In this document: one piece after another, positions 17,551 through 26,697 of the stretch | Numbering within the stretch: the stretch's first letter is position 1 | How the letters are laid out: each line of letters opens with the position of its first letter | Origin: Planctomycetota bacterium | GTDB lineage: Bacteria > Planctomycetota > SZUA-567 > H5-PLA8 | DNA length: 64,000 nt | Direction: 5' to 3' | Assembly: GCA_016200135.1 (NCBI GenBank) | Contig: JACQFI010000033.1 | Span: 62,001 to 126,000, forward strand | Program-made: the position numbers and the translations under genes | The notes under the pieces: generated by a model | What the model was told of the DNA's origin: nothing | Database searches by the model: none | Seen by the model: the letters and a program-made list of their open reading frames with translations, nothing else

Positions 17551-19857
17551 CTATAGCTTCGCGGCTTCCTTCGGTTTCGGATCCGCCACTGGCGGCGGCG
17601 CCGCATTGCTCTTCGCTTCGGGCGCGGCGCCGGACTTGGCGGCCGGCGGCGCGTCGGACTTCTCCGCCGGCAGCGCCTCGGTCTTGAACTGCCCTTCGGC
17701 CGGAGGCTTCGGGGCCGGCGGTTTGGGCGCGCCGCCTTCCTTCTTCTCGCGCGTGCCTTCGACGAAGGCCTCCAGCACAAACTCCTTCAGGTAGTAGGGG
17801 CCCTGCTGGTGGTCTTTGCCGTCGGTCCAGATGGGGCGGATGTCCTTAAAGAGGTTCTCGGGCGCGTCGGGGCTGTCGGGGTTCGGCACCAGCAGGTCGG
17901 CGAAGCCGGGCTTGGTCGCCGCCGTGTCGGTCACGCTCTTGATGAGCAGCAGCATGTCTTCCTTCTGCCCGCTGCGCGCGAAGCCCCGCAAGTACACGCG
18001 CGCCTGGGCCTGGAAGGTGTCCGGCGCATCCACGGCCTTGCCGCCGCCCGGCGTCTTGGCCACCGGTTTCGCGCCGGGTTCCTTGACCGCCGGGCCCTTG
18101 GGCTGGTCGCCGGGTTGCTCCTCGAACTCACTGCGGATGAACGAAGGCAGGTTCGTCGAGATCGAAGTCAGGTAGATGTTGGGCGGAATGCGGTGCGTGT
18201 CTTTCAGTTCCTCCAGCAGGCCGAGGAAGAAGTTGCCCGAGTTGGCGTTCTTCTCGATCTGCTGCATGCGCTCGTAGAGTTCCTCGTACTTGTCCTTGAG
18301 GCCGTCGAGTTCGTTGTTCTGAACCTTGGCGCCGGAGATGGCCGTGTCGGCCCTATCTTTGTTGGCTTTCAGGACGTCGACGTTGTGCTTGGGCGTCAGC
18401 CAGAAGAAGAGCAGCGCGCCTAAAAGCACGGCCGCGGCGTAGTACAGGTACGCGCCGCGCGCCCAGTATTCCTTCTTTTCCTTCAGTTGCGCCGGCCAGA
18501 GCAGGAACGAGAACGCGCCTTTGCACAGGCCCGCGAGCGCCATGCCGGTGGAGACGGCCAGCAGGTCCTGTTCTTTGCGCAGCGCCGCGGCGGCTTCCGC
18601 GGGCAGCCGGTCCATGCCGATGTTGCGGAAGATGTCCAGCGGCTCGACGGGCGCGCGCAAGCGGCGCGAGACGAATTCGCCCAGGCCTTTTACGCGGGCG
18701 CCGGCGCCGGTGATATAGACCTTGTCGATCTTCAGTTCGCGGAGCTTGGTCTGCTGGCGGCAGTTCGCGACGGCGTTCTCCAGCGCCGCGCAGAGCGAGG
18801 CGGCCTCGCGGACCAGCGCCGCCGAGATCTGGCGCTTGCGCCGTTCCGCGGCGGTCTCGCCAGGCCGGAGCGCGTCGGGCGCCGCGGGCGCGGCCGCCTG
18901 CGGCTCTCCGCTTGGGCTGATTTCCAGGTCGTTCTTCAAGGCGCCGGTTGGAGCCGCGGGCGCGTCGGCGATGGGTTCGGGTTGCGGGGGCGCAGACGGG
19001 CTTCCGTTGGCGGCCGTTTCGCCCTTCAGGTTTGGAAGTTCGCCCGGCCCGGCGGTGATGCGCTTGGCCGACGCGCCCAGCATGAGGGTCCGGCCCGTGC
19101 GCTGAATGCGCGACTGCCCGGGCTGCGGCATCAGGTCGAACGCGATCTCGCCTTCGCGCTTCTTGATCTCGTCGGCCTCGAGCGCATCGACTTTCAGGTC
19201 GTCGGCCATGGCCTGCGAGAAGCGCCGCCCGCCGCCCAGGAACGTGCGGGCGTAGTAGAGGCTGCCGTTGCGCACCACCAGCGCGGTCACCTCTTCGGCT
19301 CCGACATCGACGATCAGGACAGTCTTATCGGGATCGAAGCCGTGGCCGTGATAGTAGGCGTTGAAGAGCGCGACCGGCTCGAGGTCCAGTTCCACCTCGC
19401 CCAGGCGCGACTGTTTGCCGATGTCCAGGAGCCAATTGGCGGTCGCTTCCTGCGCGGCGCCGACCAGCACCGTGTACTGTCCGCCGACTTCAGGGAGGTC
19501 CAGGATGCGGTAGTCGAACGTCTTGGCCGTCTTGTCCGTGGACCGCTCGTCGATCTCGTACTTGACCAGCATTTCCAGGCGCCACGGCGGCACCGGCGGG
19601 ACCATCATATAGCGCAGTTCGGTGTACTTGCCGGACACGGCCATGCGACGCAGCGGAGCCTTCAAGTTCGCGCCGCGGACCAAATCCTTCAGCTTCTCGC
19701 CGATGGCGAGCCGCTTGTCGTCGCTGTCTTCGAGGTTGCCGAGTTCGCCCAACGGCAGCGTGCCCGCGGAGATCAGTTGCAGGCGGCCCTTGAGGTTCTC
19801 GATGCAGACGCCGCGCAGGGCCTCCGCACCCAGATCGATGCCCACCGCTCGACTCAT
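17551..19857 (-). CDS. PilM-PilN fusion protein (actin-like ATPase plus assembly protein)
   Basis: 768 residues. PilM part, about 1-445: phosphate motif GIDLGAEALRG near the N terminus, second nucleotide motif LIVDVGAEEVTALVVRNG at 181-198, adenosine-type YITGAGARVKGLGEF at 381-395, with a Pro/Ala-rich insert around 285-335. PilN part: one membrane span at about 468-487, a coiled coil, and a periplasmic alpha/beta domain, ending in a Pro/Ala/Lys tail. Normally these are separate proteins held together by the cytoplasmic INLLP-like peptide of PilN bound to PilM; the fusion would make that association permanent. It sits between the secretin and the PilO-like gene. Confidence 0.88.
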   Translation of the reverse strand: MSRAVGIDLGAEALRGVCIENLKGRLQLISAGTLPLGELGNLEDSDDKRLAIGEKLKDLVRGANLKAPLRRMAVSGKYTELRYMMVPPVPPWRLEMLVKYEIDERSTDKTAKTFDYRILDLPEVGGQYTVLVGAAQEATANWLLDIGKQSRLGEVELDLEPVALFNAYYHGHGFDPDKTVLIVDVGAEEVTALVVRNGSLYYARTFLGGGRRFSQAMADDLKVDALEADEIKKREGEIAFDLMPQPGQSRIQRTGRTLMLGASAKRITAGPGELPNLKGETAANGSPSAPPQPEPIADAPAAPTGALKNDLEISPSGEPQAAAPAAPDALRPGETAAERRKRQISAALVREAASLCAALENAVANCRQQTKLRELKIDKVYITGAGARVKGLGEFVSRRLRAPVEPLDIFRNIGMDRLPAEAAAALRKEQDLLAVSTGMALAGLCKGAFSFLLWPAQLKEKKEYWARGAYLYYAAAVLLGALLFFWLTPKHNVDVLKANKDRADTAISGAKVQNNELDGLKDKYEELYERMQQIEKNANSGNFFLGLLEELKDTHRIPPNIYLTSISTNLPSFIRSEFEEQPGDQPKGPAVKEPGAKPVAKTPGGGKAVDAPDTFQAQARVYLRGFARSGQKEDMLLLIKSVTDTAATKPGFADLLVPNPDSPDAPENLFKDIRPIWTDGKDHQQGPYYLKEFVLEAFVEGTREKKEGGAPKPPAPKPPAEGQFKTEALPAEKSDAPPAAKSGAAPEAKSNAAPPPVADPKPKEAAKL

Positions 19858-19938
19858 GCCGTCCTTCCCACCCAGTTCCCGCTACCATTATTAACCGCCC
19901 AAAGGCGGTTCCGGTCAATGCCCCGGCAGGTTAGACGC

Positions 19939-21192
19939 CTATTTGGAGACATCCGACCGATCTTCTTCGGCGGTACTCCAGCCCTTCTGGCCGCTGAATT
20001 GGGTCTCCACCGGGCGCACAGGCGCAGCCGGCTCGTCCTGCGGCGGGGGTTCGGCTTGGACCACCTGCTGCTCCGCCGGCAGGCCCAGGGCCTTGTTGAC
20101 CGCCTCGGGACGCTTGGCCTTCGTCACCTGGCCCGGCGCTCGAATGGTCCCGCCTTCGCGGATATCGGAGTCGTCGGGCGCGCGGTCGGTCTTATAGGTG
20201 CGGCCGCGCGGCGTGATGATCTGCGCTTCCATGATGATCATCAGGTTGCTGGTGGACCGTTCCTCGCCCTTGGACTTGAAGAAGTTCCACAGGCCCGGAA
20301 TGCGCGAGAGGCCGGGAATCCTGCGTTCGATGAGATCGTGCCGGTTGCGGATCAGGCCGCCGATGATCACGTAGCCGTTGTCTTCGAGCACCACGTCGGT
20401 CTCGAGGCTCGTCTGGTCGATGGTGGGCCGCTGGATCACCGGCGGCACGAACGTCCCGTTGTTGTTCGCCTGGCCGGTGTCGAACTGCTGGAACTGGCTG
20501 ATGCTCTGCCCCTGCGAGAGCGAGTCGATGACGGGGCGGATGTGCAGGTTGATCGTCTTCAAGTCGCGCCCGACCGAAGGCGTGACGTTCATGGAGAAGC
20601 CGACGTTTTCCGTGTCGAACTGCGGCACAAACGCCACGACGTTCGTCGTCGCCGTGCCGTTGCCGCCGAACTGCGTCGCGGTGACTTCGCGCAGGTCGGT
20701 GATGTAGCTGAACTGAGTCGTGATGTCGATCGCGGACTCTTTGTTGTTGAGCGCCAGGATCTGCGGTTCGGACAGGACCTTGGTGTGGCTGCTGTTGAGC
20801 AGGGCGTTGACGGTGACCTGGAATTGCGGGTCTGAGCGCACCCCCGTAATGGCCAGGATGGTGCCGACGCCCAATTTCCCGAACGTCTCGGTGGGCGTGC
20901 CTGGCCGGTCGCCGCTGCCGTTAAGCCCCAACCCGAACTGGTCGATTCTTCCGGAGATTTTATCGATGTTCACGCCCAGCGATTTGTCCTTCGTGAGCGC
21001 CACTTCCAGGAAGCGGGCCTTGATCAGCACCTGGATCGCCGGCTGGTCGAAGGAGTCGAGGAACTCCCGCATCTTTTGGTGGCCGGAAGGCGTGGTGAAG
21101 AGGATGAGCTGGCTCGAGGGCTTGTCGATGAAGTAGCGCGAACCCGTCGGGAACGTCTGCGCGTCGGCCTCGGTGGCCATCTCGTCCAGCAT
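19939..21192 (-). CDS. Secretin (PilQ/GspD family), C-terminal pore-forming part after an in-frame TAG
   Basis: 417 residues from ATG 21192. N3-like segment (IQVLIKARFLEVALTKDKSLG) then the secretin beta-barrel domain: VNALLNSSHTKVLSEPQILALNN, INLHIRPVIDSLS, and the signature VVLEDNGYVIIGGLIRNR with RIPGLSRIPGLWNFF. It forms the outer-membrane channel for pilus or pseudopilus-type export. The open frame continues upstream without another stop to TAG 21325-21327, and beyond it into the N-terminal part, so both pieces are one gene. Alone this piece lacks an export signal. The ATG has GAGG only 2 bases away, so efficient restart is doubtful. Confidence 0.9.
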   Translation of the reverse strand: MLDEMATEADAQTFPTGSRYFIDKPSSQLILFTTPSGHQKMREFLDSFDQPAIQVLIKARFLEVALTKDKSLGVNIDKISGRIDQFGLGLNGSGDRPGTPTETFGKLGVGTILAITGVRSDPQFQVTVNALLNSSHTKVLSEPQILALNNKESAIDITTQFSYITDLREVTATQFGGNGTATTNVVAFVPQFDTENVGFSMNVTPSVGRDLKTINLHIRPVIDSLSQGQSISQFQQFDTGQANNNGTFVPPVIQRPTIDQTSLETDVVLEDNGYVIIGGLIRNRHDLIERRIPGLSRIPGLWNFFKSKGEERSTSNLMIIMEAQIITPRGRTYKTDRAPDDSDIREGGTIRAPGQVTKAKRPEAVNKALGLPAEQQVVQAEPPPQDEPAAPVRPVETQFSGQKGWSTAEEDRSDVSK

Positions 21193-21327
21193 GTCCTCGA
21201 GGTAACTCTTGGCGGGTTGTTGCTGCTGCTGCTGGCCGCCTTGACCACCTTGGCCTCCCTGCCCGCCTTGGCCGCCGCTGTTGACGTTGGCGCGGCCCGT
21301 CGTATTCGAGCGCTGGCCGGCCTTCTA
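21193..21327 (-). other. In-frame TAG codon and Gly/Gln-rich linker inside the secretin frame
   Basis: On the minus strand, TAG at 21327-21325 ends the upstream piece. Reading on in the same frame gives Lys-Ala-Gly-Gln-Arg-Ser, then about four GGQ repeats and a six-Gln run, then joins the downstream ATG frame without a shift. One C-to-T change from CAG (Gln) would make the TAG. Other genes in the window end with TAG (for example those ending at 9004, 26538 and 48733), so it is an ordinary stop in this genome. Confidence 0.9.
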
Positions 21328-22290
21328 GTTGGTGTTGGGCTGCATGCTGACCAGGCCGTGATGCAGCGGATACACGCGCGGTACCATCACCTTCTTTAGA
21401 TCGCTGGCGCTCGTGGCAGTGATCCAGATCGCGTACTCCGTGGCCGAATACTGGATGCCGTCGTTGTTGCGCACGATGAAGTCGAGCACCTCGCGGAGGG
21501 GAATCTTATCGACGTGCAGCGTCAACTTCTTGCCTTCGATCGCGGCCGGATCGGCGATGATATTCACGCCGGTCATGATGAAGAGCGTGTTGAAGACCCA
21601 GTCGAGGTCCGCCTTGAGGAAGTCGACCGAGACGAGCACGTCCAGCGCGGACGCCATCTTCTGCTGCTTGGGCAGCACCGGGTCGTCCTCGCGGCACGGC
21701 CACTGCGGGCGCGTCTCCGGCGTGCGCACGGGCGGGCGGACCGAGTGCTCGTCCGCTTCCAGCAGCGCCTCGTGATCCTTGCGCTCGGAGGCGGCGTCGG
21801 TGATCTTCTGGTCCGAATTCGCAAGTTTGTGGTGCGCGCGGCTCAGGATGTCCACCGCCCGCTCGTTGCGCGGATCGGCCGTGAGCACGTTGCGGCAGAT
21901 CTGCACCGAGCCTTCGTAGTCGCGGTGATCCAGCGCGGCCTCGGCCTGGTCCAGCATCTTCTTGAATTGCTGCGCCATCGCCTGGCGCCTGCCGTCGGGC
22001 GAACTCAGGTTGGGCTTGGGCGCGGGCGTATCGGCGGTGGGCGAAGGATCTTTCTCGTCGCCCTTGGTCTGATCCGGTGGCGCGGCCTGTGACGGGTCCT
22101 TCAGCCAGTAGCGCACGCGCGGGCGTTCGCCCGCGGCCGCGGGCTTGGCCTCGTCCGCCACTGGCTTATCTGTGGTTTTGTCTTCGCCGCGAACGGGCGC
22201 GCCGAGCACGCAGGCCGCCGCAACCAGCGTGAGCCCCAAGGCCGGTCGGAATCCCAGCGCGGTTCTCGCCGAGATATTCAAGCTATGCAT
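21325..22290 (-). CDS. Secretin (PilQ/GspD family), N-terminal part with signal peptide, ends at in-frame TAG
   Basis: 321 residues. The signal peptide lies at about 1-34 (hydrophobic LGLTLVAAACVLG). A Pro/Lys-rich spacer and a TPR-like helical part (QAEAALDHRDYEGSVQICRNVL) follow, then a secretin N0/STN-type domain (NIIADPAAIEGKKLTLHVDKIPLREVLDFIV). It ends at PNTN before TAG. ATG 22290 has a very strong ribosome site (AAGGGGGGAAG). It is the first gene of the minus-strand pilus operon running to 15549. Without the downstream part no channel could form, so either the stop is read through, the gene is broken, or the base is a sequencing error. Confidence 0.85.
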   Translation of the reverse strand: MHSLNISARTALGFRPALGLTLVAAACVLGAPVRGEDKTTDKPVADEAKPAAAGERPRVRYWLKDPSQAAPPDQTKGDEKDPSPTADTPAPKPNLSSPDGRRQAMAQQFKKMLDQAEAALDHRDYEGSVQICRNVLTADPRNERAVDILSRAHHKLANSDQKITDAASERKDHEALLEADEHSVRPPVRTPETRPQWPCREDDPVLPKQQKMASALDVLVSVDFLKADLDWVFNTLFIMTGVNIIADPAAIEGKKLTLHVDKIPLREVLDFIVRNNDGIQYSATEYAIWITATSASDLKKVMVPRVYPLHHGLVSMQPNTN

Positions 22291-22840
22291 TTCGCTTCCC
22301 CCCTTCGCGCGCTCGCTTGAGCGCGGCACTGTTCCCGGTTCATCCTTTAAGGAGCCGGGAATAGCCAAGGCTCTCAGGCGTAGAGCGGGATACCCGTCTA
22401 CCTCAAGCCTCGACACCTGCGGTATGTGTCTCCCTGTATCGGCTTACCAGGGCTGACGTTTCCTGAAATTCTTCGTGGTACCCTTCGAACTCTGCGATGC
22501 TATCTCTAAGACACCTCGGTCGAGCCCCGCGTTTCAGGCTCCGAATCGCGACCACAATGTCTCTTACAACTCCAATTCAGCCTTGAAGTAACAGCCTCAT
22601 GCAAAGGTGAACCGTAGACCAAAGTCGCGAGTCACCGATAGTGCCGGATGTGACCGCCTCAATAGAGTGCGGTTGACCTGCCGTTGCTCACGTAAAAAGA
22701 TGCACATGAGCATAGGTCGGGCCATAGGATGGACAAGTCTAATCTTATCACCTTTTGAAGGTTTGGTGATCTAGGGAGTTGCGATGTGCAGTAGAGGTAA
22801 TTAACTAGAGGTAGCTGTTCCCTTCAGCGAGGCCCCGCGC
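22291..22840. other. 550-base divergent intergenic region with hairpins
   Basis: It separates the pilus operon (minus) from the peptidase gene (plus) and is less GC-rich than its surroundings. No gene or known RNA family is recognised. It contains an interrupted hairpin at 22332-22361 (outer arms TTCCCGG/CCGGGAA, inner TCCTT/AAGGA) in the pilus leader. A pair of mutually exclusive stems lies at 22747-22770: ATCACC with GGTGAT, or ACCTT (22750-22754) with AAGGT (22758-22762). No clear sigma-70 promoter stands out. Confidence 0.5.
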
Positions 22841-24652
22841 TTGCCCAGACCCCCTCTTGAACTCCGTCGCTCCGGCCCCTCGCGAGCATTCGCGCTCTGG
22901 GCCGCGGCTTTTGTGGCGGCGCTGGCGCTGAGTTCCTCCCTGGCCTACGCGGATACGATCCACCTTAAGAACGGCAAGCAGATGAAGGGCGAGATCATCG
23001 AAGAGACCGAGGAATACGTGGTCATCCGCGTGCCCTTCGGCCAGGTGAAGGTCCGACAGGACGATATCGACTACGTCGACCGGCAGACGCCGGAAGAGAA
23101 CAAGGTCGAGATCGGCCGCGACCTGCTCGCGCAGCAGCGCTACGGCATGGCCATCGACGAACTCGAGAAGACCATCAAGTCCGACGCCAATTCAAAGGAA
23201 GCCGGAGAAGAACTCGCCCGCGCTTATCTCGCCTACGGCAAGCACCTGCTAAAAGTCCGGCGGCTCGACGAGGCCAAGTCCGTCTTTGTTAAGCTTCGCG
23301 CGCTCGACTCAAACTGCAAGGAAGCCGCCGAAGCCCTGAAGTCCATCGAGGGCGAGAACCGCAGCCTGGACGGGATCATCGAACAGGCCCGCGGCAAGGC
23401 GGCCCAGCAGGACCTCGACGGCGCCATTGCCGCCTACGACCAGGCCCTGGGCTTCGCGGCGGAAGCGCGCGAGCGCGTCGCGCAGGAACTGGCGCGCTGC
23501 CTGGCGCGGCGCGGAGACGCATCCTACCAGGCGAAGAATTACGACGCCGCCCTGGCCGACCTCGAACGCGCGTTCGGCCTCGACTCGCGCCTCACCGGGC
23601 CGCTGGATGGCCTGTACGCCAGCGCGGCGCTCGCGCGCATCTCGAGCCTGCTCAACAACGGCCAGCTCCAGACCGCGCAGCGCTACCTGCAGCGCGTGCT
23701 CGTCTTCGCGCCGACGAACCCGACGGTGCTCTACGTCGCCGGGCGCGTGGAAGAGTCCGTGAAGAACACGGCTTCCGCGGCGGATTTCTACGCCCGCGGC
23801 CTGCGCACGCGCGTGAACCAGGCGACGCCGGAGCTCCTCGCCGAACTGCGCGCCAAGCTGGAAAAGTCCCTGAACATGGGGACAGAGGGCGCACCGGTCT
23901 CCGTGAAGTCGGTGGACGAGTCCACCTTCGCCGAGGCCAAGCCGGGTGCGTTCGAGTCCTACGAGACCGACCACTTTATCGTGCTCCACCACAACGACGC
24001 GCTGGCGAAGGAAGTGGGCCAGGTGGTCGAGGCGCACCTCGAACGCATCGCCGGCGTCACGGGCCTCAAGACCGACTGGAAGGAGAAGCCCAAGATCTAC
24101 CTTCACCACACGCAGGAAGAGTACACGCTCGCCACGGGCCAGCCCGAATGGACCGGCGGCGTCTCGCGCTTCACCCACACCCCGAACGGGATCGCGAACA
24201 TCCAGGTCCACTCCTGGCAGACCTCGCCGCGGCTCTTCAAGTCCGTCCTGCCGCACGAACTCACCCACCTGATCGTGAACCAGAGCCTACCCAACTACGA
24301 GGCCCTCCCGCGCGCGCTGCACGAAGGCTTCTCGGTGCTCATGGAACCCGACTACCGCCACAACTACTACATCAACTTCCTGCGGCTGCGCTTCAAGAGC
24401 CAGGACTTCATCCCGCTCTCGGATCTGCTGCGCGCCAAGGACTACCCCCTCGACCCCGACTTCTATTACGCCGAAGGCTTTGCGCTCATCGCGTACCTCG
24501 TGAAGATCAAGGGCCTCGACGGCGCGCTCAGCCTCGTGCGCGACCCCGCCAAGGCCGGTGCGATCGAAGACCGCATCCTCGCCATCGCCGGCCAGGAGAA
24601 GCTGGACAAGCTGGAATCCGCCTGGAAGCAGTGGATCACCAAGGGGCAGTGA
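22841..24652 (+). CDS. Secreted TPR protein with gluzincin (peptidase MA-like) domain
   Basis: 603 residues. The signal peptide is cleaved near LAYA (about residue 37); a small beta-rich N-terminal domain follows (TIHLKNGKQMKGEIIEE), then TPR-like helices from about 85 to 340. A metallopeptidase domain carries HELTH at 472-476 and Glu495 (LHEGF), giving the HExxH plus Glu zinc set of gluzincins; Glu473 would be catalytic. It probably acts in the envelope or periplasm on unknown protein substrates. The only plausible start is TTG 22841, with GCGAGG 8 bases upstream; no ATG lies before the mature domain. Confidence 0.82.
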   Translation: MPRPPLELRRSGPSRAFALWAAAFVAALALSSSLAYADTIHLKNGKQMKGEIIEETEEYVVIRVPFGQVKVRQDDIDYVDRQTPEENKVEIGRDLLAQQRYGMAIDELEKTIKSDANSKEAGEELARAYLAYGKHLLKVRRLDEAKSVFVKLRALDSNCKEAAEALKSIEGENRSLDGIIEQARGKAAQQDLDGAIAAYDQALGFAAEARERVAQELARCLARRGDASYQAKNYDAALADLERAFGLDSRLTGPLDGLYASAALARISSLLNNGQLQTAQRYLQRVLVFAPTNPTVLYVAGRVEESVKNTASAADFYARGLRTRVNQATPELLAELRAKLEKSLNMGTEGAPVSVKSVDESTFAEAKPGAFESYETDHFIVLHHNDALAKEVGQVVEAHLERIAGVTGLKTDWKEKPKIYLHHTQEEYTLATGQPEWTGGVSRFTHTPNGIANIQVHSWQTSPRLFKSVLPHELTHLIVNQSLPNYEALPRALHEGFSVLMEPDYRHNYYINFLRLRFKSQDFIPLSDLLRAKDYPLDPDFYYAEGFALIAYLVKIKGLDGALSLVRDPAKAGAIEDRILAIAGQEKLDKLESAWKQWITKGQ

Positions 24653-24744
24653 ATCCATTTTGGATTTTCGATTTTCGATTGAACGGCATTAGACGCTGTT
24701 TAATCAGGGTGAAATGCGCGACCCCTCGGAACAAGGAGACCCCT

Positions 24745-26538
24745 TTGCCCCGCAAAATGAGTTCGGCCCGGAAGACCGGAACGCTCACCACCAAGCAGGT
24801 CGTCGACCGCATCATGCAGGCGGTGGAGGCGCTGCCGGAGGTCGTCAAGGAACTGCCGGAACATTTGCGCTCGCGCAAGCACTGGATGAAGACGCTCGCG
24901 CCTGCCAACAAGCGCGCGGCGCCGGTGCTGGAGGTCCTGCGCGAACTGCCGGCCTTCACCAACCATGCGCCGAAGAGCTCGACCAAGGCCGCGTGGACCA
25001 AGGTCTTCGAGCGGCACATGGGCCTCAGCCAGCTCGCGATGACGCTGAAGGAGGCGGACCAGGTCGCCAACTTCAAGCCGGTAAAACGGCGCATCGTCTC
25101 GCACTGGCGCGATGCCTTCGGCCCGCAAGAGACCGTCCAGCGTGTGAGGCCCAAGGAATCCTTCGGGTACCTTCCCAACCCGCACCGCGGCACGACCACC
25201 TTCCAGCGCTTTCAGGGCGAGGACACCTATCCTGCGTTCATCACGTCCGATACCCACGGGCCGCTGTCCTTTCCCACAGACGGCAAGCGCGAGAACGTGA
25301 AGTTCATCCCGCGCACGACGCTGACCTACTGCCGCTGGCCTTGGGCGTGGCTCGAACCGGAGAAAGGTAAATTCGACTGGCGCATCGTCGACGGGACGCT
25401 CGCCGCGGCCCGCGCCTGCGGGCAGACGGCGCAGTTGCGCTTCCAGCCGTACACGATCCGGGTCGATTACGACAAGGTCCCGCCACAGTCCAAGCGCCAT
25501 CCGCCCAAGTCCTCCGTGAACATTCCCGACTGGTACTGGGACACCGGCGCGCCGTGGGTGGAAGATGGAACCTACGCGCCGCACGAACCCGACAGCAACG
25601 ATCCTCTTTACCTGGAGCACTTCGGGGCGTTCATCCGCGCCTTCGCCAAGCGCTACGACGGCCATCCGGACCTCGAGAGCATCGACATGGCCTACGCGGG
25701 CTTCTGGGGCGAATCCGGCGGCAACTCCACGCCCGAGACCGCGCAGAAGCTCACCGACATCTATCTGGAATGCTTCACGCGTACGACGCTGCTCTCGATG
25801 CTGGGCACGCCGGGCTGCGCGCACGCGGCCAAGACCGGGGCGGCGACTGGCCGCCGCATCGGCTGGCGCGCGGACTGCATCGGCGACCTGCGCCTGGGCA
25901 ACAGCCCGGATGTCCCGGCGCGGCTCTCCTGGAACCACACCTACGACGCGTACCCGAAGGAGATCCAGCAGTGCGGCGTCAAGGACGCGTGGAAGACCGC
26001 GCCCGTGACGATGGAGACCTGCGGCAACGTCGCGACGTGGGTGCTGCACGGCTACGACATCGACCGCATCATCGAGGAAGGCTACAAGTATCATACCTCC
26101 GTCTTCATGCCCAAGAACGTCTTCTACCCCGAGAAGGTGCGCGAGCGGCTGACCGCGTTCGACCGGAAGATCGGCTACCGCTTCGTGCTCCGGCAAGCGC
26201 TGCTGCCGATCGAGGTGCAGGCCGGCGCGCGCATGAAGGTGGAGATGTTCACCGACAACGTAGGCGTCGCGCCCATCTATAGGCCGTACAAGCTCGCGCT
26301 GCGCTTCAAGCAGGGGAAGACAGCCCACGTCGTCCCGTTCGAGCAGGACATCCGCACCTGGCTGCCCGGGCACAACTGGTTCAGCGAAGAATTGACCGTG
26401 CCGCAAGCGCTGGAACGCGGCGACACGAAAGTGGCGCTGGGCATTGTGGACGAATCCCACCAGCCGCGCGTCTGGTTCGCCATCGACGAGAAGCTCGACG
26501 AAGGCTGGCACCCGCTTACGGGCGTGGAGGTAAAGTAG
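24745..26538 (+). CDS. DUF4832-type glycoside-hydrolase-like protein
   Basis: 597 residues. A basic, helical N-terminal part (about 1-140) is followed by a TIM-barrel-like domain. It contains NPHRGTTTFQRF, the TYCRWPWAWLEPEKGKFDW segment typical of DUF4832 and related glycosidase-like proteins, IDMAYAGFWGESGGN, and a C-terminal beta-sandwich (PIEVQAGARMKVEMFTDNVG). A role in polysaccharide breakdown is likely but untested; candidate acid residues are the Glu in WLEPE and GFWGES. I chose TTG 24745 because AAGGAG (24733-24738) is six bases upstream; ATG 24757 is too far from it. No signal peptide is evident. Confidence 0.78.
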   Translation: MPRKMSSARKTGTLTTKQVVDRIMQAVEALPEVVKELPEHLRSRKHWMKTLAPANKRAAPVLEVLRELPAFTNHAPKSSTKAAWTKVFERHMGLSQLAMTLKEADQVANFKPVKRRIVSHWRDAFGPQETVQRVRPKESFGYLPNPHRGTTTFQRFQGEDTYPAFITSDTHGPLSFPTDGKRENVKFIPRTTLTYCRWPWAWLEPEKGKFDWRIVDGTLAAARACGQTAQLRFQPYTIRVDYDKVPPQSKRHPPKSSVNIPDWYWDTGAPWVEDGTYAPHEPDSNDPLYLEHFGAFIRAFAKRYDGHPDLESIDMAYAGFWGESGGNSTPETAQKLTDIYLECFTRTTLLSMLGTPGCAHAAKTGAATGRRIGWRADCIGDLRLGNSPDVPARLSWNHTYDAYPKEIQQCGVKDAWKTAPVTMETCGNVATWVLHGYDIDRIIEEGYKYHTSVFMPKNVFYPEKVRERLTAFDRKIGYRFVLRQALLPIEVQAGARMKVEMFTDNVGVAPIYRPYKLALRFKQGKTAHVVPFEQDIRTWLPGHNWFSEELTVPQALERGDTKVALGIVDESHQPRVWFAIDEKLDEGWHPLTGVEVK

Positions 26539-26584
26539 CAGCAAGAACAGAGCGAGCGTCCGCGCGCACACTTATTTTGCCGAA

Positions 26585-26622
26585 GCAAAAAAAACGCCGG
26601 AGGCTTTTAAGGGCCTCCGGCG
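26585..26622 (-). terminator. Intrinsic terminator of the helicase gene
   Basis: Perfect 10-bp stem (26595-26604 with 26613-26622, arm CGCCGGAGGC) with an 8-base loop. On the minus strand it is followed by a U-rich run (A-run at 26587-26594 on plus). It lies about 75 bases past the helicase stop. Confidence 0.88.
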
Positions 26623-26697
26623 CGTGGATCACGTCTTACACCTTGCGGTTTGATTTACTGCGGAGCGTACGGCGGGTTTGCGCCCGCGGTTCGCGCT

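Noticed and set aside
18487..20835. 782-residue plus-strand open frame
   Set aside because: It is antisense to the PilM-PilN and secretin genes, has a low-complexity Arg/Ala/Gly/Asp-rich composition and no recognisable domain; a GC-rich shadow.
24148..24744. Upstream extension of the DUF4832 frame
   Set aside because: It overlaps the peptidase gene in another frame and is Arg/Pro-rich shadow; AAGGAG before TTG 24745 fixes the start.
24700..26571. 623-residue minus-strand open frame
   Set aside because: It is antisense to the DUF4832 gene and shows no motif.
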